From Jackrogersella multiformis (lineage: Eukaryota; Ascomycota; Sordariomycetes; Xylariales; Hypoxylaceae): DNA of 64,000 nt. The notes under the pieces were generated by a model. That model had not been told where the DNA came from and did not search any database. It was given only the letters and a program-made list of their open reading frames with translations. The stretch spans positions 1,736,001 through 1,800,000 of the forward strand of contig CADCXD010000008.1 in NCBI GenBank assembly GCA_902806575.1, given 5' to 3'. Each line of letters begins with the position of its first letter. Positions within the stretch are counted from its first letter, which is position 1. The position numbers were made by a program, and so were the translations under genes. Of this stretch, positions 1 to 12,762 are shown in pieces.

Positions 1-1539
1 CTCGTGGTACCCGTGCAGCGCCCACACGTTCTTCGGGTGCTGCAGGGCGCGCGGCAGCTTGCCGTCGATCCCGAGGTCCTCGGCGTAGACGTCGACGGCC
101 TGGCCGAAGCGGCCCTGCTCCACCAGCAGCGCCCCCAGCGCGTGGCTCGGCGGCTGCATCCAGCCCCAGGGCTCGTCGTACGGGAGCGCGGAGCTGCGCC
201 CCACGGCCGCGCGCAGGTGCGCAAAGGCCGACTCGTGGTTCCCGCGGCGGTACTCCAGCTCCCCGTCTAGCATCGCCTCCGCCACGCCGAGGATGTCCAC
301 GCACTTGTTGTTGAACACCATGCGGGAGGCCGGCACGTCCTTTACGGCCGCCGCGAACAGCTCGCGCCGCCGCGCCGCCTCGTCGACCCTGCCGGTCGCC
401 GCCAGGGCCACGCCGGCGGCGTAGTGCAGCATCGCGTCCGTCACGCAGTACAGCTCGCGGTCGCGCGGGCGCGGCAGGTCGAGGATCTCGGCCCACCTGC
501 CGAAGCGGACCAGGGCGTGGACGCGCATGGCGAGGAAGCCCTCCAGCCAGTCGGCCATGGGCGGGGACTCGACGCGCAGGAGGGCCTCGGGGAGGGCGGC
601 CTCCAGCCGGGCCACGGTGTCGAGCGCGTCGCCCGACCGCCCGGCGAACAGGGCGGCGAAGATGCGGAAGTGGAAGTCGTGCATGCGGTACAGCGTGTAG
701 AACCTCAGCGGGTCCTCGCGCGCGAAGAACGCGTCGTCGGCCACGATGGCTTTCTGGTTGGAGACGATGGCGTTCTGGTAGTCGCCGACGAGCACGTCGA
801 TGTGCGTCGGCATGTGGTTGAGGTGGCCGGCGTCGGGGACGAGGTCGCGCAGCGTGTTGGCTGCGTCTAGCGCCGCCTCCGGGGTCGTGGACATCTCCAT
901 GAGGTGTATGTACAGGTGAAGCAGGCCCGGGTGTCGAGATCCACCATCTTGCGCCATCGAACGCTCTAGGACGGCCTTGGCTTCTAGCGTACGAGCTCCC
1001 GTTGCTGGCTTCCCCGTGTTGATATCCCAGAGCTGCCACGGCGTAAGGTTCATCAGAGCGTCGACGTACAGAGTAGCGATGTCAAGATCGTCTGGGAACT
1101 CCTCGTAGACCTTGCCCATCGCATCTGCATAGCCCTCGTTCCAGATCGACCAGTTCTCATCCGCCGCATGCCTCTGTGGGTATCGATGTTTGAGCGCCTC
1201 GACAAGAGCCTTTTCGACGGGCGATGCCTTGTTCGCCCGTGCTCTCGCTTGCTCGACTACGCTATGCGTGCGCTGCATGACATTCTCCAGCTCAACCGCG
1301 TCGAAGAAATCCCACGGCTTATTGTAGTTGGGGCCCAGGACATAGGCAAGACCCCAATACGCCAAGACACAGTCGTTATCGCAAGCGATGGCACGTTCGA
1401 AGCATTTAGCAGACTCCTCATGATTGAACCCGTAGCTCCAGATCAACCCTCGGTTCACCCATTCGCGGGCCTCGTCGCTACTCGAGCTCACCGGCCGTCT
1501 GTAGGAGCCGAGGTCGTAGTAGTCAACCTTTTCGCCCAT
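1..1539 (-). CDS. TPR domain protein, C-terminus beyond window
   Basis: Reading the minus strand from the ATG at 1539 gives 513 uninterrupted codons that run off the left edge, so the C-terminus is missing. The protein begins MGEKVDYYDLGSY and has helical-repeat signatures of a soluble tetratricopeptide family shared by bacteria and fungi: an N-terminal stretch with YGFNHEESAKCFERA followed by YWGLAYVLGPNYNKPWDF, and later HPGLLHLYIHLMEM and HLNHMPTHIDVLVGDY. The two HxxH-like histidine segments are characteristic of that family; the molecular function is unknown. The part nearest the window edge is strongly G+C-rich in third positions, unlike the A+T-leaning flank. The plus-strand open frames over the same bases are its shadows. 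No intron is evident. The gene is transcribed leftwards, away from the foldback element at 2256. Confidence 0.82.
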   Translation of the reverse strand, partial: MGEKVDYYDLGSYRRPVSSSSDEAREWVNRGLIWSYGFNHEESAKCFERAIACDNDCVLAYWGLAYVLGPNYNKPWDFFDAVELENVMQRTHSVVEQARARANKASPVEKALVEALKHRYPQRHAADENWSIWNEGYADAMGKVYEEFPDDLDIATLYVDALMNLTPWQLWDINTGKPATGARTLEAKAVLERSMAQDGGSRHPGLLHLYIHLMEMSTTPEAALDAANTLRDLVPDAGHLNHMPTHIDVLVGDYQNAIVSNQKAIVADDAFFAREDPLRFYTLYRMHDFHFRIFAALFAGRSGDALDTVARLEAALPEALLRVESPPMADWLEGFLAMRVHALVRFGRWAEILDLPRPRDRELYCVTDAMLHYAAGVALAATGRVDEAARRRELFAAAVKDVPASRMVFNNKCVDILGVAEAMLDGELEYRRGNHESAFAHLRAAVGRSSALPYDEPWGWMQPPSHALGALLVEQGRFGQAVDVYAEDLGIDGKLPRALQHPKNVWALHGYHE

Positions 1540-2255
1540 CGTGTCTCGTTTTTGATCATGCGAGGTTGATGATTAGGTACCAACATCACGAAGTCCAATG
1601 GCGCCATTCAAGTCTCCAATTTGGCAGTAATCGTTTTATCCGTGCTTTACGATATCGGGGCTTACTATTAACTGTTAGCGGGGGGTTATGCAGGTATCCA
1701 ATATTAAGGCCCCTTTTACTGTCCCCCTTAACGTATGCGGGTTGTCTGATGAAAAGGTCATATCAATGACCAAAACTGAAATAAAATATGTTCTGATAGC
1801 TGTCGTTGTGCGTGATTGTTCCTAGATTATAGGTACCTTTAGGACTAATTTTCCGAATGGGTTATGGGTATGTTGGTATGGAGGTATATGTCCCGTCCTG
1901 AGACACTAGCTAATGGAATTGGTACATATAGAATTATGCGTCTTTCCTCTGTTACTCCATAGTTGTATCGTTCGTTTCCTTGCTGTCTCCTTCTTCTTGT
2001 CTTCCTATCTCAATTCATTACCTGCCGTACGTTGACTTTGCAACACTTTCGTTGAACCTCGTCTCCATAATATTCTCCGGGTGTTATTGAATAATGTAGG
2101 AATAAATGAAAGATCCAACTCCTTGAGGCCAAGGAAGACATTCTTTAGTTGGGAGACCTTTTCCTGAACTATACCCGTGTGATGTTTGCATATGAGAGCT
2201 CACACCCTTTCTATCTATGCGTTGAGCTATTAGACAGCCAATTGATCGAAAACAT
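1540..2255. other. Intergenic, upstream of TPR gene
   Basis: A+T-leaning spacer holding the promoter side of the leftward TPR gene. I see no convincing gene; the open frames here are short and lack recognisable protein composition. Confidence 0.5.
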
Positions 2256-2329
2256 CACTCCTTCTTCCTGATTAATCAGTTCATCAACACAACAGTGCCT
2301 CATAATTGCTAGCTTCGCTCCAGCCTCCC
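2256..2329 (+). repeat. Left inverted-repeat arm
   Basis: This is the left arm of the foldback element. Its reverse complement recurs at 2499-2572 with two mismatches and no gap. Confidence 0.85.
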
Positions 2330-2498
2330 ATTTAACCACGCAATCGCTATTAATGTTATTACCGTCTTCCCAATCTTGCAAGCGCTGGTTAATAGCGCCG
2401 CCCAAGGGAAGTACTAAAGTCGCTTCAAGAGTAGAGCCACATCTAAAATGGGATACGTCAGCTGGGAGTCACACACGCGTGCGACGCCGCGAAGGGGA

Positions 2499-2572
2499 GG
2501 GAGGCGGGAGCGAAGCTAGCAATTATGAGGCACTGTTGTGTTGATGAACTGATTAATCAGGAAGAAGGAATG
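2499..2572 (-). repeat. Right inverted-repeat arm
   Basis: This is the right arm of the foldback element, the inverted copy of 2256-2329. Confidence 0.85.
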
Positions 2573-5304
2573 AAAGGTACGTTGGTGAATACCTACCTAG
2601 GTAGGTTAAAATGAAATACCTTTAGAACCTTATACTACCTATAGGAATAGAACATCTTGATGTGCGGGTTCCTGAGTTGGGCGTTGGGTATGACACATTC
2701 ATACCTCTCTACAGGGCACCTTGAGCTTTCTCCTTGTAATTTAGACAGGAAGGGGTGGGTCGAGGCGAATTATCAGAGCTGATGTGTGTCCGTATTTGCA
2801 TTTCTTATTTGATATCCTATGTACGGGTTGGCCTTTTAGAAGAGTGGTGTAGATTGGATTATGAATGGAATATCATTATGTTCGATGCTGGCTATAGTAT
2901 AATTCAGCTTTGGTTAATTACCTAGGTAGTGAAGAATAAGTTAAGTTGATGTTAATATTTCTGGCGGGATATGAGAGAAGAGAAAGTTAGGAATAGAATT
3001 TTAGGATTTGATTCTTTCACATGAGTGGTAGAAAAGATGTGTCGTCGGAAAGAACACCTCCGTCCGTCCCGACAACGCCGAATTCCGAGTGAAGAAGTTG
3101 GCTGCAGTAAAGTAAAGTGTGACGAGGCCGTGACATGTCACCTTAGCGCCACCAGGGTGCTATGTACCGTAGTAAATAACAAGACAAAACAGCGCAAGTG
3201 TCGTAAGCGCTGTACTAATAGAATATCTGCAATAGGGCCTTTGCTGGTACATGAACAGTCAGAAGTATATAAAAAGGTACATCTACAGTCTCTCCACCTT
3301 TTAGAGGAACCTTTGATAACTAGGTACCGAGCGTTAAACGATATAAACCTTCGTAAAGTCGAACGATCAACCCTATGGGCACGGATGTTAATAAGGTTAG
3401 ATAAGGGTCGGTACGTTGTTAGGGTTATATGGCGTAGCCTAGTTAGCGCCAGTTACAAAGGGATAACCTAAAGTCTTAGGTTAAGTTCTAACCTAAGGTT
3501 GTGTAACTGCCCCGAGTGAACATCACATAAAATGACGTACCGCTTCTATTTTACTTGGCCGAAGAGGTTTCACATTTGCGAGTAAAGCCATGTACTGAAT
3601 TTCTGAACCAAACACTGTCAAGCCTTTTCTGCCACTCTTTACCCCTGAAAGCCATCGTCTCCACTTTTACTCCCCCTTAATAACTCAAGAACTGTGACTA
3701 CCGTTATCATTTATATTAACTTACATTTACTAAAGAAACTCTTTTTAATACACTTTAGTTCCTACCTAAAAGCCGGTAGATAACAACATGCAACTCCTTA
3801 GGTAGTACCAAGATACTATGCCGTATTTGACCTTGCATTCTTTGAACCTGATTCCACAACTCGAAACTTCTTTAGCAGTATCAACAAACTCAAGAACCAT
3901 TACAGTCTAAACTGCATTTATTCAATTCGATCCATTCCCTAGGCTTAAAGTAAACCTAGAGGTCGGGTGTAATATATTTGAAAGACTAAAATTAGCCTTT
4001 AACCTAACGACTTCCTTACAACGGAATGTTATTGTTCATCATTCGCCACGAGAAATATGTTGACTTTATCGAACTAGCATTGAATAGTAACAAGACTAGG
4101 AATCTACCTAATAGTCAGCGAATGGATGAAGTATTACAAATGTGAAGGAAAGAAGGCCTGAGTTATGACTCACAATAGATCCGGCACTACATCAACTACA
4201 TTTTGATGACAAAAATAAATCGTGAAAAGATTAGCATCGTCATTGGAACAGAGAAATGATGCTCCATGTGTGATTCAATTCATTGCTAATGATATATCGT
4301 CCTTAGAATACCGCCCTTATAACCATCTTAAACCCTTTTAATCGGTCTAGGAAGTTAATCGGCTAACCCATATTATTCAGAGTCCTTCTCCCACATAATA
4401 TAAGAAGGGCTAGATAGATGATAAGAATGGGACAGTCATAACATTAGTAGAAGAACAAAATAGACATTTTAAAATCCTTAAAATCAACTGTTTTGGAGGA
4501 CGATGTTCTCGCCAGGTTGCTATTTGGAGCAGCATAAAATTCATTCAAGGTATTCACTAAGAGTTCATAGCCCAAGCCATAGGAATATTATAGCTATTAG
4601 TCTTTGCCTATTCCAGATTATCAAATTACAAATACCTAGGTTAGTAAATAAGATAAATATTGGTTAGACGATCTCAATTCTTGATATTTTTACATCGTAT
4701 GTTTTCACCTTCCCTTCACCTTATTATTGGCTGTATATGATGATTGTTCTGTACGCCACTGTCACAGACTTGTTAAAACTTATAAGTTTTGGTAGCATTA
4801 GCTTCCATGAACATGCGCCACATGTAGTTCTCATATCACCATAAGTAGTGCAAAACGATAGACGCGAGGGAGAATATCGTAGGCCATACGATTTTCATCG
4901 ACAGGGGCTAAAGGTGTCTGTGTGGCTCTCCACCTCCACACTCTCCCTTCCCAGGGTGCCGTTTTTATCTACATATGTTGAATAATATGGCATAATCCGT
5001 ACCTAGATATATCAACAAGAACATGTTACTTAGCCTTATCGGTAGAAATCTCCGAACGTCGAGAAATCCCTTACCGGGATCTGGCAACAAACATACGAAA
5101 TGTACCTACCAATTAACCCAGGTTAAGAGTACTAGAGAATAAGCGCATGACTTATTGAATGGGAGTATCAACGCGATCTCATAAAGAATGGTGAAAAGCC
5201 TTCAATAATCAGGTATATAAGAAATTATATCGTGAGAAATCCCCCCACATACTGCACTAGAATGTCATTGCCATGCCCCGTATAATTTCATCTGTTTCTA
5301 AGAT
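2573..5304. other. Gene-free A+T-leaning spacer
   Basis: 2.7 kb without a supportable gene. It contains several copies of the CCTAGG-centred palindrome (for example 2591-2606 and 2921-2927). A 148-codon frame near 3025 starts with a non-ATG codon and resembles nothing I know, so it is not called. The last part is the promoter region of the receptor gene. Confidence 0.5.
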
Positions 5305-6597
5305 ATGGATTTTAATTCCAACAATCAATGGTTGAAACCCCATTTCAGATTCATCTCAGCAGGTGAAGTTCTCTCAGCTAGCATTATTTTACCATTCATA
5401 TGTATTACGCTCGTGGGTACTCGATTCTATACTCGCAGACACCATAGAACACCTGTTGGAATCGATGATTGGCTCATTTCATTAGGGGTTCTCATGCTAA
5501 CAGGCGTGGCTGTCGGCATGATTGCTGGTGAACGTCTTGGAGTTATGGGGCATCCAACACCTCTACCCTCGGGGACAAGAACCCCCAAAGCGAATGGTTT
5601 ATTTCTAGCGTCTCATAAACTAGAAGCAAAGGTGAGCGAGGTGGTCTAAATCTGTCGAGTGTTCACTAATTATCTATAGTTTGACTTGGCACTGCAGATT
5701 TTGATGTGCTTCACCTACGGGTTTATCAAAACCAGCATTATATTCTTTTCTCGTGGTATATTTCTCAGTCATAAATATTCAGCCTTTGACTGGGCTTCTC
5801 GCATATCAATCATTCTGTCAGTAATGTGGTCGGTTGCATTCTTGCTGGTCCTCGTCATCGGATGCGGTCCGGACGGGCCATTGCACTCGGCACCCTTACA
5901 ATTTATGAGGGAAGCTGAGTTTGACGCATCGCGCCCAGAGCAGGCGCTCTTAGTATCGGATTTCGGGTTGGATGTACTCATTATCTTTCTGCCAATACCT
6001 ACTGTAAGTGTGCCACTGTCACCAAGCCTCTCTCTCAATATCTCATAGTTTTGACTTATAGATCTGGACTCTGAATATGTCTTCTAGAAAAAAGCTAGCT
6101 GTTACGGGCGTGTTTCTAGTTGACTTGCTGTCTTTGGCTGCCGCAATCGCGCGTATGGCCATCTTCTATATCGTATTATACCAAGTACAAGGGGATGGTT
6201 ATGATACAAACCGTAAGCTATTCTACTTTCAATAAAACTTGTAACGAGCATCTGAATGACATTTATGACCATTATAGAATTATCCACAACAATGCTCTGG
6301 CTGAGCATGGTTGAGGCCGCATTGGCAGCAATTGCTGCGTGTCTTCCAACGCTCACTTTGTTGATTAAGGATGTTAGCTTTCAGAAGTTTTACTATCGTT
6401 TGGGGGGTGGTTTGAACCACGCAAGTTGGTTTTCCTCTTGGAAGACTAGTCCTAGAAGCAGAAGAAGATGGCCACGCCCTAGCGCTAATAGTTCCAACAA
6501 CGGCACCTACGCCTTCGCCTCCATGGACTCGAGGAATACACGAAGAAATCAGGTTAATCGCCAAGCCACATTGCGACAAGACGAGTGGCTCGTATGA
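5305..6597 (+). CDS. Pth11-like seven-TM receptor (fungal rhodopsin domain)
   Basis: Four exons, 5305-5631, 5698-6003, 6062-6212 and 6278-6597, give 367 residues. The introns are 66, 58 and 65 bp, all GT-AG and frame-consistent. The product is an integral membrane protein of the fungal rhodopsin-domain (Pth11-like GPCR) family. A first TM is followed by a basic RFYTRRHHR loop and the family GIDDW motif. Later come ILMCFTYGFIKTSIIFFSRG, an extracellular cysteine-containing loop (VIGCGPDG), DVLIIFLPIPTIWTL, and the final TM motif SMVEAALAAIAACLPTL. There is no cysteine-rich CFEM domain at the N-terminus, and the cytosolic tail of about 60 residues is Ser/Arg/Asn-rich. Such receptors sense surface or chemical cues in filamentous fungi; the ligand is unknown. 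The gene lies 1.6 kb from the retrotransposon block but is not visibly RIP-damaged. Confidence 0.82.
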
Positions 6598-8170
6598 CAC
6601 AAACATCACACTTTAATATACGTGGATCAAAATTGTAACTCCAGGTTCGATATTGCTCTGGAATTAATCACACGAGGTGCAGAGGCTTAATAGGTGTTAG
6701 TATAATTCATTAAATATAATATCTCAATCACATCTCACAAACTCACAATTTTCCAAATTGAAGCTTCAGGTGAGGTACAATCGACTAAGATTAGTTAGCT
6801 ACTAACCAAAATAGGGGCAAGTCTCTTCATCTAAAGGACACAGTCCTCAGTCACTTAATCACTTCCTAGCCAATCCTAACTACGCCGATGGTACGCCTGT
6901 CTCCTCGGCCGCTCTACAGTAACTCACTGCGGCAAATTAATTCGTCGAGGGAAAAAGGCGAAATCAAATACAGTATGATTTCGTAATCAGCAGACGCCAA
7001 GTACCTACCTAGGTAGATAAGTCGGAAAGGAGGAGGCTCTCATGGCTTTGACGGGTGGTAAAATGACATACTCGATGATCACCAAGCGGATATCATTGTC
7101 CATCTTTCTCAAGCGAGGGTGAGTGACACCCTCCTTTCGGCCCAACACAAATGGTAGCATCAATTCGAAAGGTTACACGGCAGTTAGACTATCCCAACGT
7201 AAGTTGGATGGCCTTTGCTTTAACTAACCAGCCGAATAGTTTATTTTGGAGATTTCTTTTTCGGACGTCATCGCTGTTTAATTATTGGTTGATGTCAACA
7301 CACTTGCGTTCGACCTTTTGCGTCATGTGCGCGACGCGCCATGTCCAGTTATTGGAAAGGGGCAACAAGCAGCCTGCCTAGATCGTATCTTTTGGTTACT
7401 ATAAGCGCCACGTATGAATCGAAGTATCATTCTCTGGCGTACTTACTAGGTTACAACTATTCAGGTATTGCGAATGGGCGGTTGTCGACAGATTTCGGTC
7501 AAGAGGCAGGTATAAGTACCTGTGTTGGTAGAAACCCCAAGCAGAATATCTTGAGAAATAAGTATATCCTATCAATTAAACTGGTTACCTACACTATCGC
7601 TTCGCAACATCCATCATGGCGGCGACCGAGTTCGTAGTAAATACGAGAAAGATGAGATATACAGAGGACGCAATGGTAAGAATTAATGAAAGCTGATTCT
7701 GCCACGCGTAAGTATTTCCGCTTACGATTTAGACAGGCTACTCTTGAGGGGAGTGGCGTGGACGCCAACCTGCGAACTCATGATACGTGTGATGACAGTA
7801 CTCCTGTCAGTGGAAATAACGGCAACACATATCACTGCTCCCCTGAGCGAGTATGGATGAAGAGTGAGATCGAATCACATCCTCCGCGGCCAGCAAAGGG
7901 GCGACATCTTGGGACCTCCCTTTCGTACTTGGGTATTTTATAGAGAAAGGTTCCTGCCAGTGAGTGAGCTCGAACCGAGAGCGACTCATGCACCAACGCG
8001 GGTCTTTGTCTCTGGCTTCCTATAAAACCCCGACTTGTCAGTGGGTGCTCTCCTCGAGAGATGATATGAATCGTGAAATCTGCTGATTGCAATAGTACGG
8101 TATGTAAAAGGCCGTACCGAATTCAGTGACCGTCTATTCGCTCTCGAGGCTCTAGCATAAGCATCCGTAT
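6598..8170. other. Spacer and left flank of the retrotransposon; possible gene remnant
   Basis: No intact gene. Near 7001-7016 there is a CCTAGG palindrome. Roughly 7720-8170 has balanced composition and, in the frame that would join the open frame at 24497, reads as protein-like segments (for example FRTWVFYRERFLPV and RYVKGRTEFSDRLFALEALA) broken by TAA/TGA stops. It may be the 5' half of the gene now at 24497-25063. However, five stops in about 150 codons is not far below chance, so this is only a suggestion. Confidence 0.3.
8166..8170. repeat. Target-site duplication, left (CGTAT)
   Basis: These are the five bases before the outer left LTR. They match CGTAC after the right LTR (24492-24496) except for one C/T difference of the RIP type. 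Confidence 0.55.
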
Positions 8171-8482
8171 TGTCATACGGATAGTCTCCACAAAGCAGAG
8201 TATGATCAATATATATATACAAATTGGTAAATACGAGATGTGTTGGAACTTATAAAACAAAGTTATTGGTTAAGGTTAATTAAAAGATTTAATTAATATA
8301 TTAAGATTAAATTAATAGGATTAAGAAGGCGTTAACGGCGCTTAAGGAAATATTTAAATTATATATATATAGGTTATTACGTCTCGTTTCGTAAGTAAAA
8401 ATAAAAAGTAAAAATCTTAAAACTATAAAGAATTATTATTTAAAATTAAATTATAATTTTAAGCTTTATTATCTTTATTATA
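8171..8482 (+). repeat. Outer element 5' LTR
   Basis: 312 bp, direct copy of 24180-24491. The outer 110 bp keep normal C and G while the inner third is heavily converted to A+T. This is the mirror image of the right copy. Confidence 0.85.
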
Positions 8483-11330
8483 AATAGTTTTCTTTTATTT
8501 TAAAAAGATTTTATTTTAAAAAAGTACGTGTTTTTTAAAGAAAAAATTAATCCTTTTATTAAATTATTTTATTTTAATTATTTATAAATAATTAACTTAT
8601 TTAAAAAAGTTTTTTATTAAAGTATATTATATTAATTTTATTTATTAATTTTATTATTACGTACGTTATTATAGTTATAAAAGAAATTTTATATCTTATT
8701 ATTTTATAAATATTTAAGTTAAATATTTATACCTTAACCTTATTACTTAATAATCTATAAAACCTTAAACTACCTTTATTAAATAATAAATAATCTTTTA
8801 AATCTTTAATAATACTTTTTCTATAAGATTTTAAAGCTAAAAGTAAGCATAAAAAAATTATTACTTATAAAAACTTATTAAAATTAAATAACGCTTTAAT
8901 ACGTAATTCTTTATTAAAATATCTAAAATAAAAAACATATCGCTTTAAAACCTTTTTCTTATTCTCGGATTATTTTAATTTAATAACGATAATATTATAA
9001 TCTTTTATAACTTTTAAAACTATAAAATAATCATATAAAATACTTTTAATATTAATAATATTAAAATTAATTTTAATAACTTTTTTATATAATTTATTAA
9101 GTTTTATTAAAAAATATACGATAATTATTATATTATTTAAATACTTACCATTATCGTTATAAATAATTAAATTATTAATAAAAATTAATTTTAAAATTAA
9201 TATAATATAATTTAAACGATTTATAATACGATAATTTAACTTAATTAAACCGATATAATATTAATAAATAAATAAGTAATATACTTTAAATAATAAGTTT
9301 AATAAATTAACTTAAATTTTTTATAATAAATTTAAAATATAATTACTTAATATACTTAAAATAATTAAACCCGATAAAAAGTTATTAATAAGCTTAAAAA
9401 AATAATTAATTATTATTAATAAACCTTTTAAACCTTTTATTAAAACATTAAAAAATAAAAAAACTTTAATAAAAAATAATAAATTAAGTTTATATTAAAA
9501 AATCTTAAATTAATAACTTTTTTATGAAAAAATATATAAACCTTATATATATTAACGTAAAAACTTACCGTTAATTTAATAACTTAAAAACTTATACTTA
9601 AACCGCTTTTAATAAATTAATTAATATTAACTTTATTTTAAAAAACATTAAAAAACGTATTATATTAAAAACGTTAATTAAATTAAATCCCTTTAATCGA
9701 AAAAACTTAATATATTTTAAAATATTATTTATTAAATATTTTAACTTAAAAGCTTAAATAAAAAACCTTTTCTCTTTATAATCCCTTTTATAAATCTAAG
9801 TTAAAAAAATAATTAAAAAGGTATAAATATAATTCGATTTCATTAAAATTAACCCTTTTATATTTAAAGGAAATAAAGGAAAAATTTCCTTTAAAAAAGC
9901 CGCCGGAATATTTAATAATAACCTAAACAACTTTAATTTTAATAATTAATTTTAAAACCTTAAATTACTTAAAAACCTTTTTAAAAAACCACCTCGGGGT
10001 AATCCCACGCTTTTATATAATAATAAAAATCCTTTACCTTAAAATAATAATAATTAATTACTTAAAACATTAAAATAATTAACTCGTTCTTTTTACGTTA
10101 TAATTATTATTAATTTAATATAACTTAATAAACTTATTATTTATAATGGTAAGGATCTTTTAAAGTTTTAAACTTAATAAATAAAAATTAAAGCATACTT
10201 AAAAACGTATGTAAAAAATTTTCCTAAAGATTTTCACCGTATTAATTAAATTAAATCGTTATTATTTAAAAAAGTATAATTATAATATTAATAACGTAAA
10301 AATTAAGTTATATAATTAAAAGTTTTTAACATTTAAGTAATATACGTTATTATTTTTTAAAAACGTTTTATAAACCTTTTAAAACGATATTATAATTTAA
10401 AGAAAATAAATATGCTTAAATATTAAAAGGACGTTACTTAATATTTTACCGAGTTATTAAACCTTAATAAAATAATTTAATAATTTAAAACGACGTTTTA
10501 AAATTATATCGTTAAAACCTTTCTTAACGAAATTATTAAATTAATTTATTTTAAATAAAAAAAACTTTTAGATATAAATAAAGAATTTTTTGCCGCTATT
10601 TAAAAAGTAAGTTAAATATATAAAAATATGTTAATTAATTTTAATATTTCGGGAAAAAAAAAGCTTGCTTTAATTTAAAAACCCTTAAAATCGGGCCAAG
10701 CTAATTATAAAAAAAAAACCGCTTTAATTTAAGCTAAAATCGATCTTTAAAAAATAATAATAAACTTAAAAATAAAAGTAAACTAAAATTAAACTAAAAA
10801 AATTAAATCTAATTTAATAATAAAAATATTTTAAAAAAAATTAATTAAATAAATATAAACTAATAAAAAAAGGATAAATTTTTTTATTAACGTTATAAAC
10901 GTAATAATTATTAAACCTTTTTTTATTTCGTAAAAAAAAACGTTAATAATAAAAACTTATTATTAAACCCGGATAAAATCTCCTTTATAAAATAACCTTA
11001 AAATAATAATACTTAATTTATTTTTTTATTATAAAAAAAAGTATAAATAAACGTAACCTTACGGGAATTATTTTATTCTTAAATTATAAAAATCGAAAAT
11101 TTCGATTTAAATTTTTAAAAGGCCTCGACGTTATATTTTATTAAATTCCACGATTAAATTAAATTAAAATATATTAAACCGTAATAATTAAAAAATTAGT
11201 TAAAAATAAAACGAATGTTATAAAAAAACCTTATTTAAAATTAATTTTAAAGTATAAACTTATTATTAATATAACGTTATTATATAATAAAAATAAATAT
11301 TAAATATAAATATTATTAAATTTTAAAAGT
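8483..11330 (+). pseudogene. Outer element internal region, 5' part (expected gag)
   Basis: 2.85 kb of extremely A+T-rich sequence in which C clearly exceeds G on the plus strand. By position it should hold gag and possibly protease of the gypsy element. No frame stays open and I could not recognise a zinc knuckle or protease motif, so the gag assignment is by position only. Confidence 0.4.
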
Positions 11331-11479
11331 TATTATATATTAATAGGTTAAAATAAAGGTTTTAAAATAATTAATTTTTTTAAGAGTGAAAGTAGAGTTA
11401 ATATTTTAAAGAATAATTAATAAGTATAAAGTACGGGTTATTACTTTAATTATAGATTATATAGTTATGGTTTTTTATA
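11331..11479. repeat. Nested element left LTR
   Basis: 149 bp. It differs from 20640-20788 at 27 positions: 26 transitions and one A/T change. In this copy 14 sites are T where the other has C, and three are A where the other has G. Confidence 0.82.
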
Positions 11480-12742
11480 ATATCCTTTTAATAGAAAGAA
11501 AAATTAACGTTTTTATTAGTTATAAGTTATTATTTTATTAAATTAATTTTATTAAATTAATCTTTAATATATATTAAATATATTAATATTAAATTTTTTT
11601 TATCGTTATTATCGTTATTAATTAAAACGTTATTATAATCGTTTAGTAACGTATATTATCGAAATCGTTAAATATTCGCGTTTTAATTATAAGTTTAATT
11701 TTTAATAGTGTAAGTATTAATGTTTTAATTAATATTATTATCGGTTTTTTTATAATAAGCGTAATTAATTTAAGTACGAGAGTTAATATTTTAGTTCGTG
11801 GCGTAATTATAGTGATAAGTGTAATAAGTGGTGTTAATTATAACTTAATTTTTATAATATCTTTTTTATAATTTATGAAAATATTACGTGCGTTTTTTAC
11901 GATTATTATAACTTCGGCGATATTTATTAAGAATTTTTTTATTAACTGTTATTATTTTTTAATAATCGAAAGGATTTTTATGGTTAATGCGTGTTATTAT
12001 TATAATTATTAACTTATATTTATTATTACTTATTATAAAGCGTTAATATTTAAAGATGTTTTATTATTATTATTAATTATTATAATCGTTATTTTATTAA
12101 TTATAATTTTTTAAAATTTCGGCTTTATGTTATTATTTTTATATATTAATTAAGTTAATTTAATTAGTTTTAATTTATTATATAATTCTTTTAAGAAAGT
12201 TTTAACGCTTTTTTTTACGTTTTTATTAATGTAAAATACTTTAAATATATTTTTATCCGGGATTTTAAAAGATATTTTAATAATAGCTTTTACCTTTTAA
12301 TTAATAATTTTATTTTATTAACTTATTTTTTTAAGTTAATTTTAAATTATTTAATAAAGGATTATTATTAAAGGGGTTTTATATGTTAAAATCCTTAATA
12401 ACGTTTTAATAATTAAGGTAACGTTAAATTATAAGCGAAGCGATATTATTTTTATTATTTTTACGTAATATACCTTAAAATTAATAATATTTATTAGATT
12501 TTTATCGTTATTATTTTAAATGAATAACTTATTTTAAAAAGTTCGTTATTATTAAGGTTTATTATCGTTTTATATTTTAATAATTTTAAATGTTTTATTA
12601 ATGGTTATTATTTATTTATTGTTAAATAGGTATTAATAAATTTATTTAAGCGTTAAATTAATGGTCTTCTTAGTTAAAGCCTTAAAGGGCTTAAGTATTA
12701 ATTTCTTTATAAGAGGTATTATAAAGTAAAAGGCGAGTAAGA

Positions 12743-12762
12743 TTTTTTTTTTTTTTTTTTTT
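12743..12762 (+). repeat. Poly-T run inside nested element
   Basis: An uninterrupted run of 20 T bases in the nested element. It could mark the tail of a further retroelement in inverted orientation, or simply be drift in saturated A+T sequence. Confidence 0.5.

Larger units (their letters stand above)
2256..2572. mobile_element. Foldback / MITE-like element, 317 bp
   Basis: Two 74-bp arms in inverted orientation (2256-2329 and 2499-2572) match at 72 of 74 positions by hand alignment and enclose about 170 bp of unrelated, locally G+C-rich sequence. The outer end of each arm reads CA(C/T)TCCTTCTTCCTGATTA. There is no coding capacity for a transposase, so it is non-autonomous: a MITE or foldback element. 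No clear target-site duplication is visible (left flank ends AAACAT, right flank starts AAAGGT), so the superfamily cannot be assigned. The arms are not RIP-degraded, which suggests a short, low-copy or recent element. Confidence 0.75.

Noticed and set aside
4..870. Long plus-strand open frames at the left edge
   Set aside because: They lie antisense to the continuous minus-strand TPR frame and have Arg/Val/His-rich shadow composition.
3025..3471. 148-codon frame in the left spacer
   Set aside because: It starts with a non-ATG codon, has no recognisable domain and an odd Arg/Lys/Cys-heavy composition.
7151..7637. Two overlapping short frames left of the retrotransposon
   Set aside because: They have no protein-like composition, splice continuity or start context.
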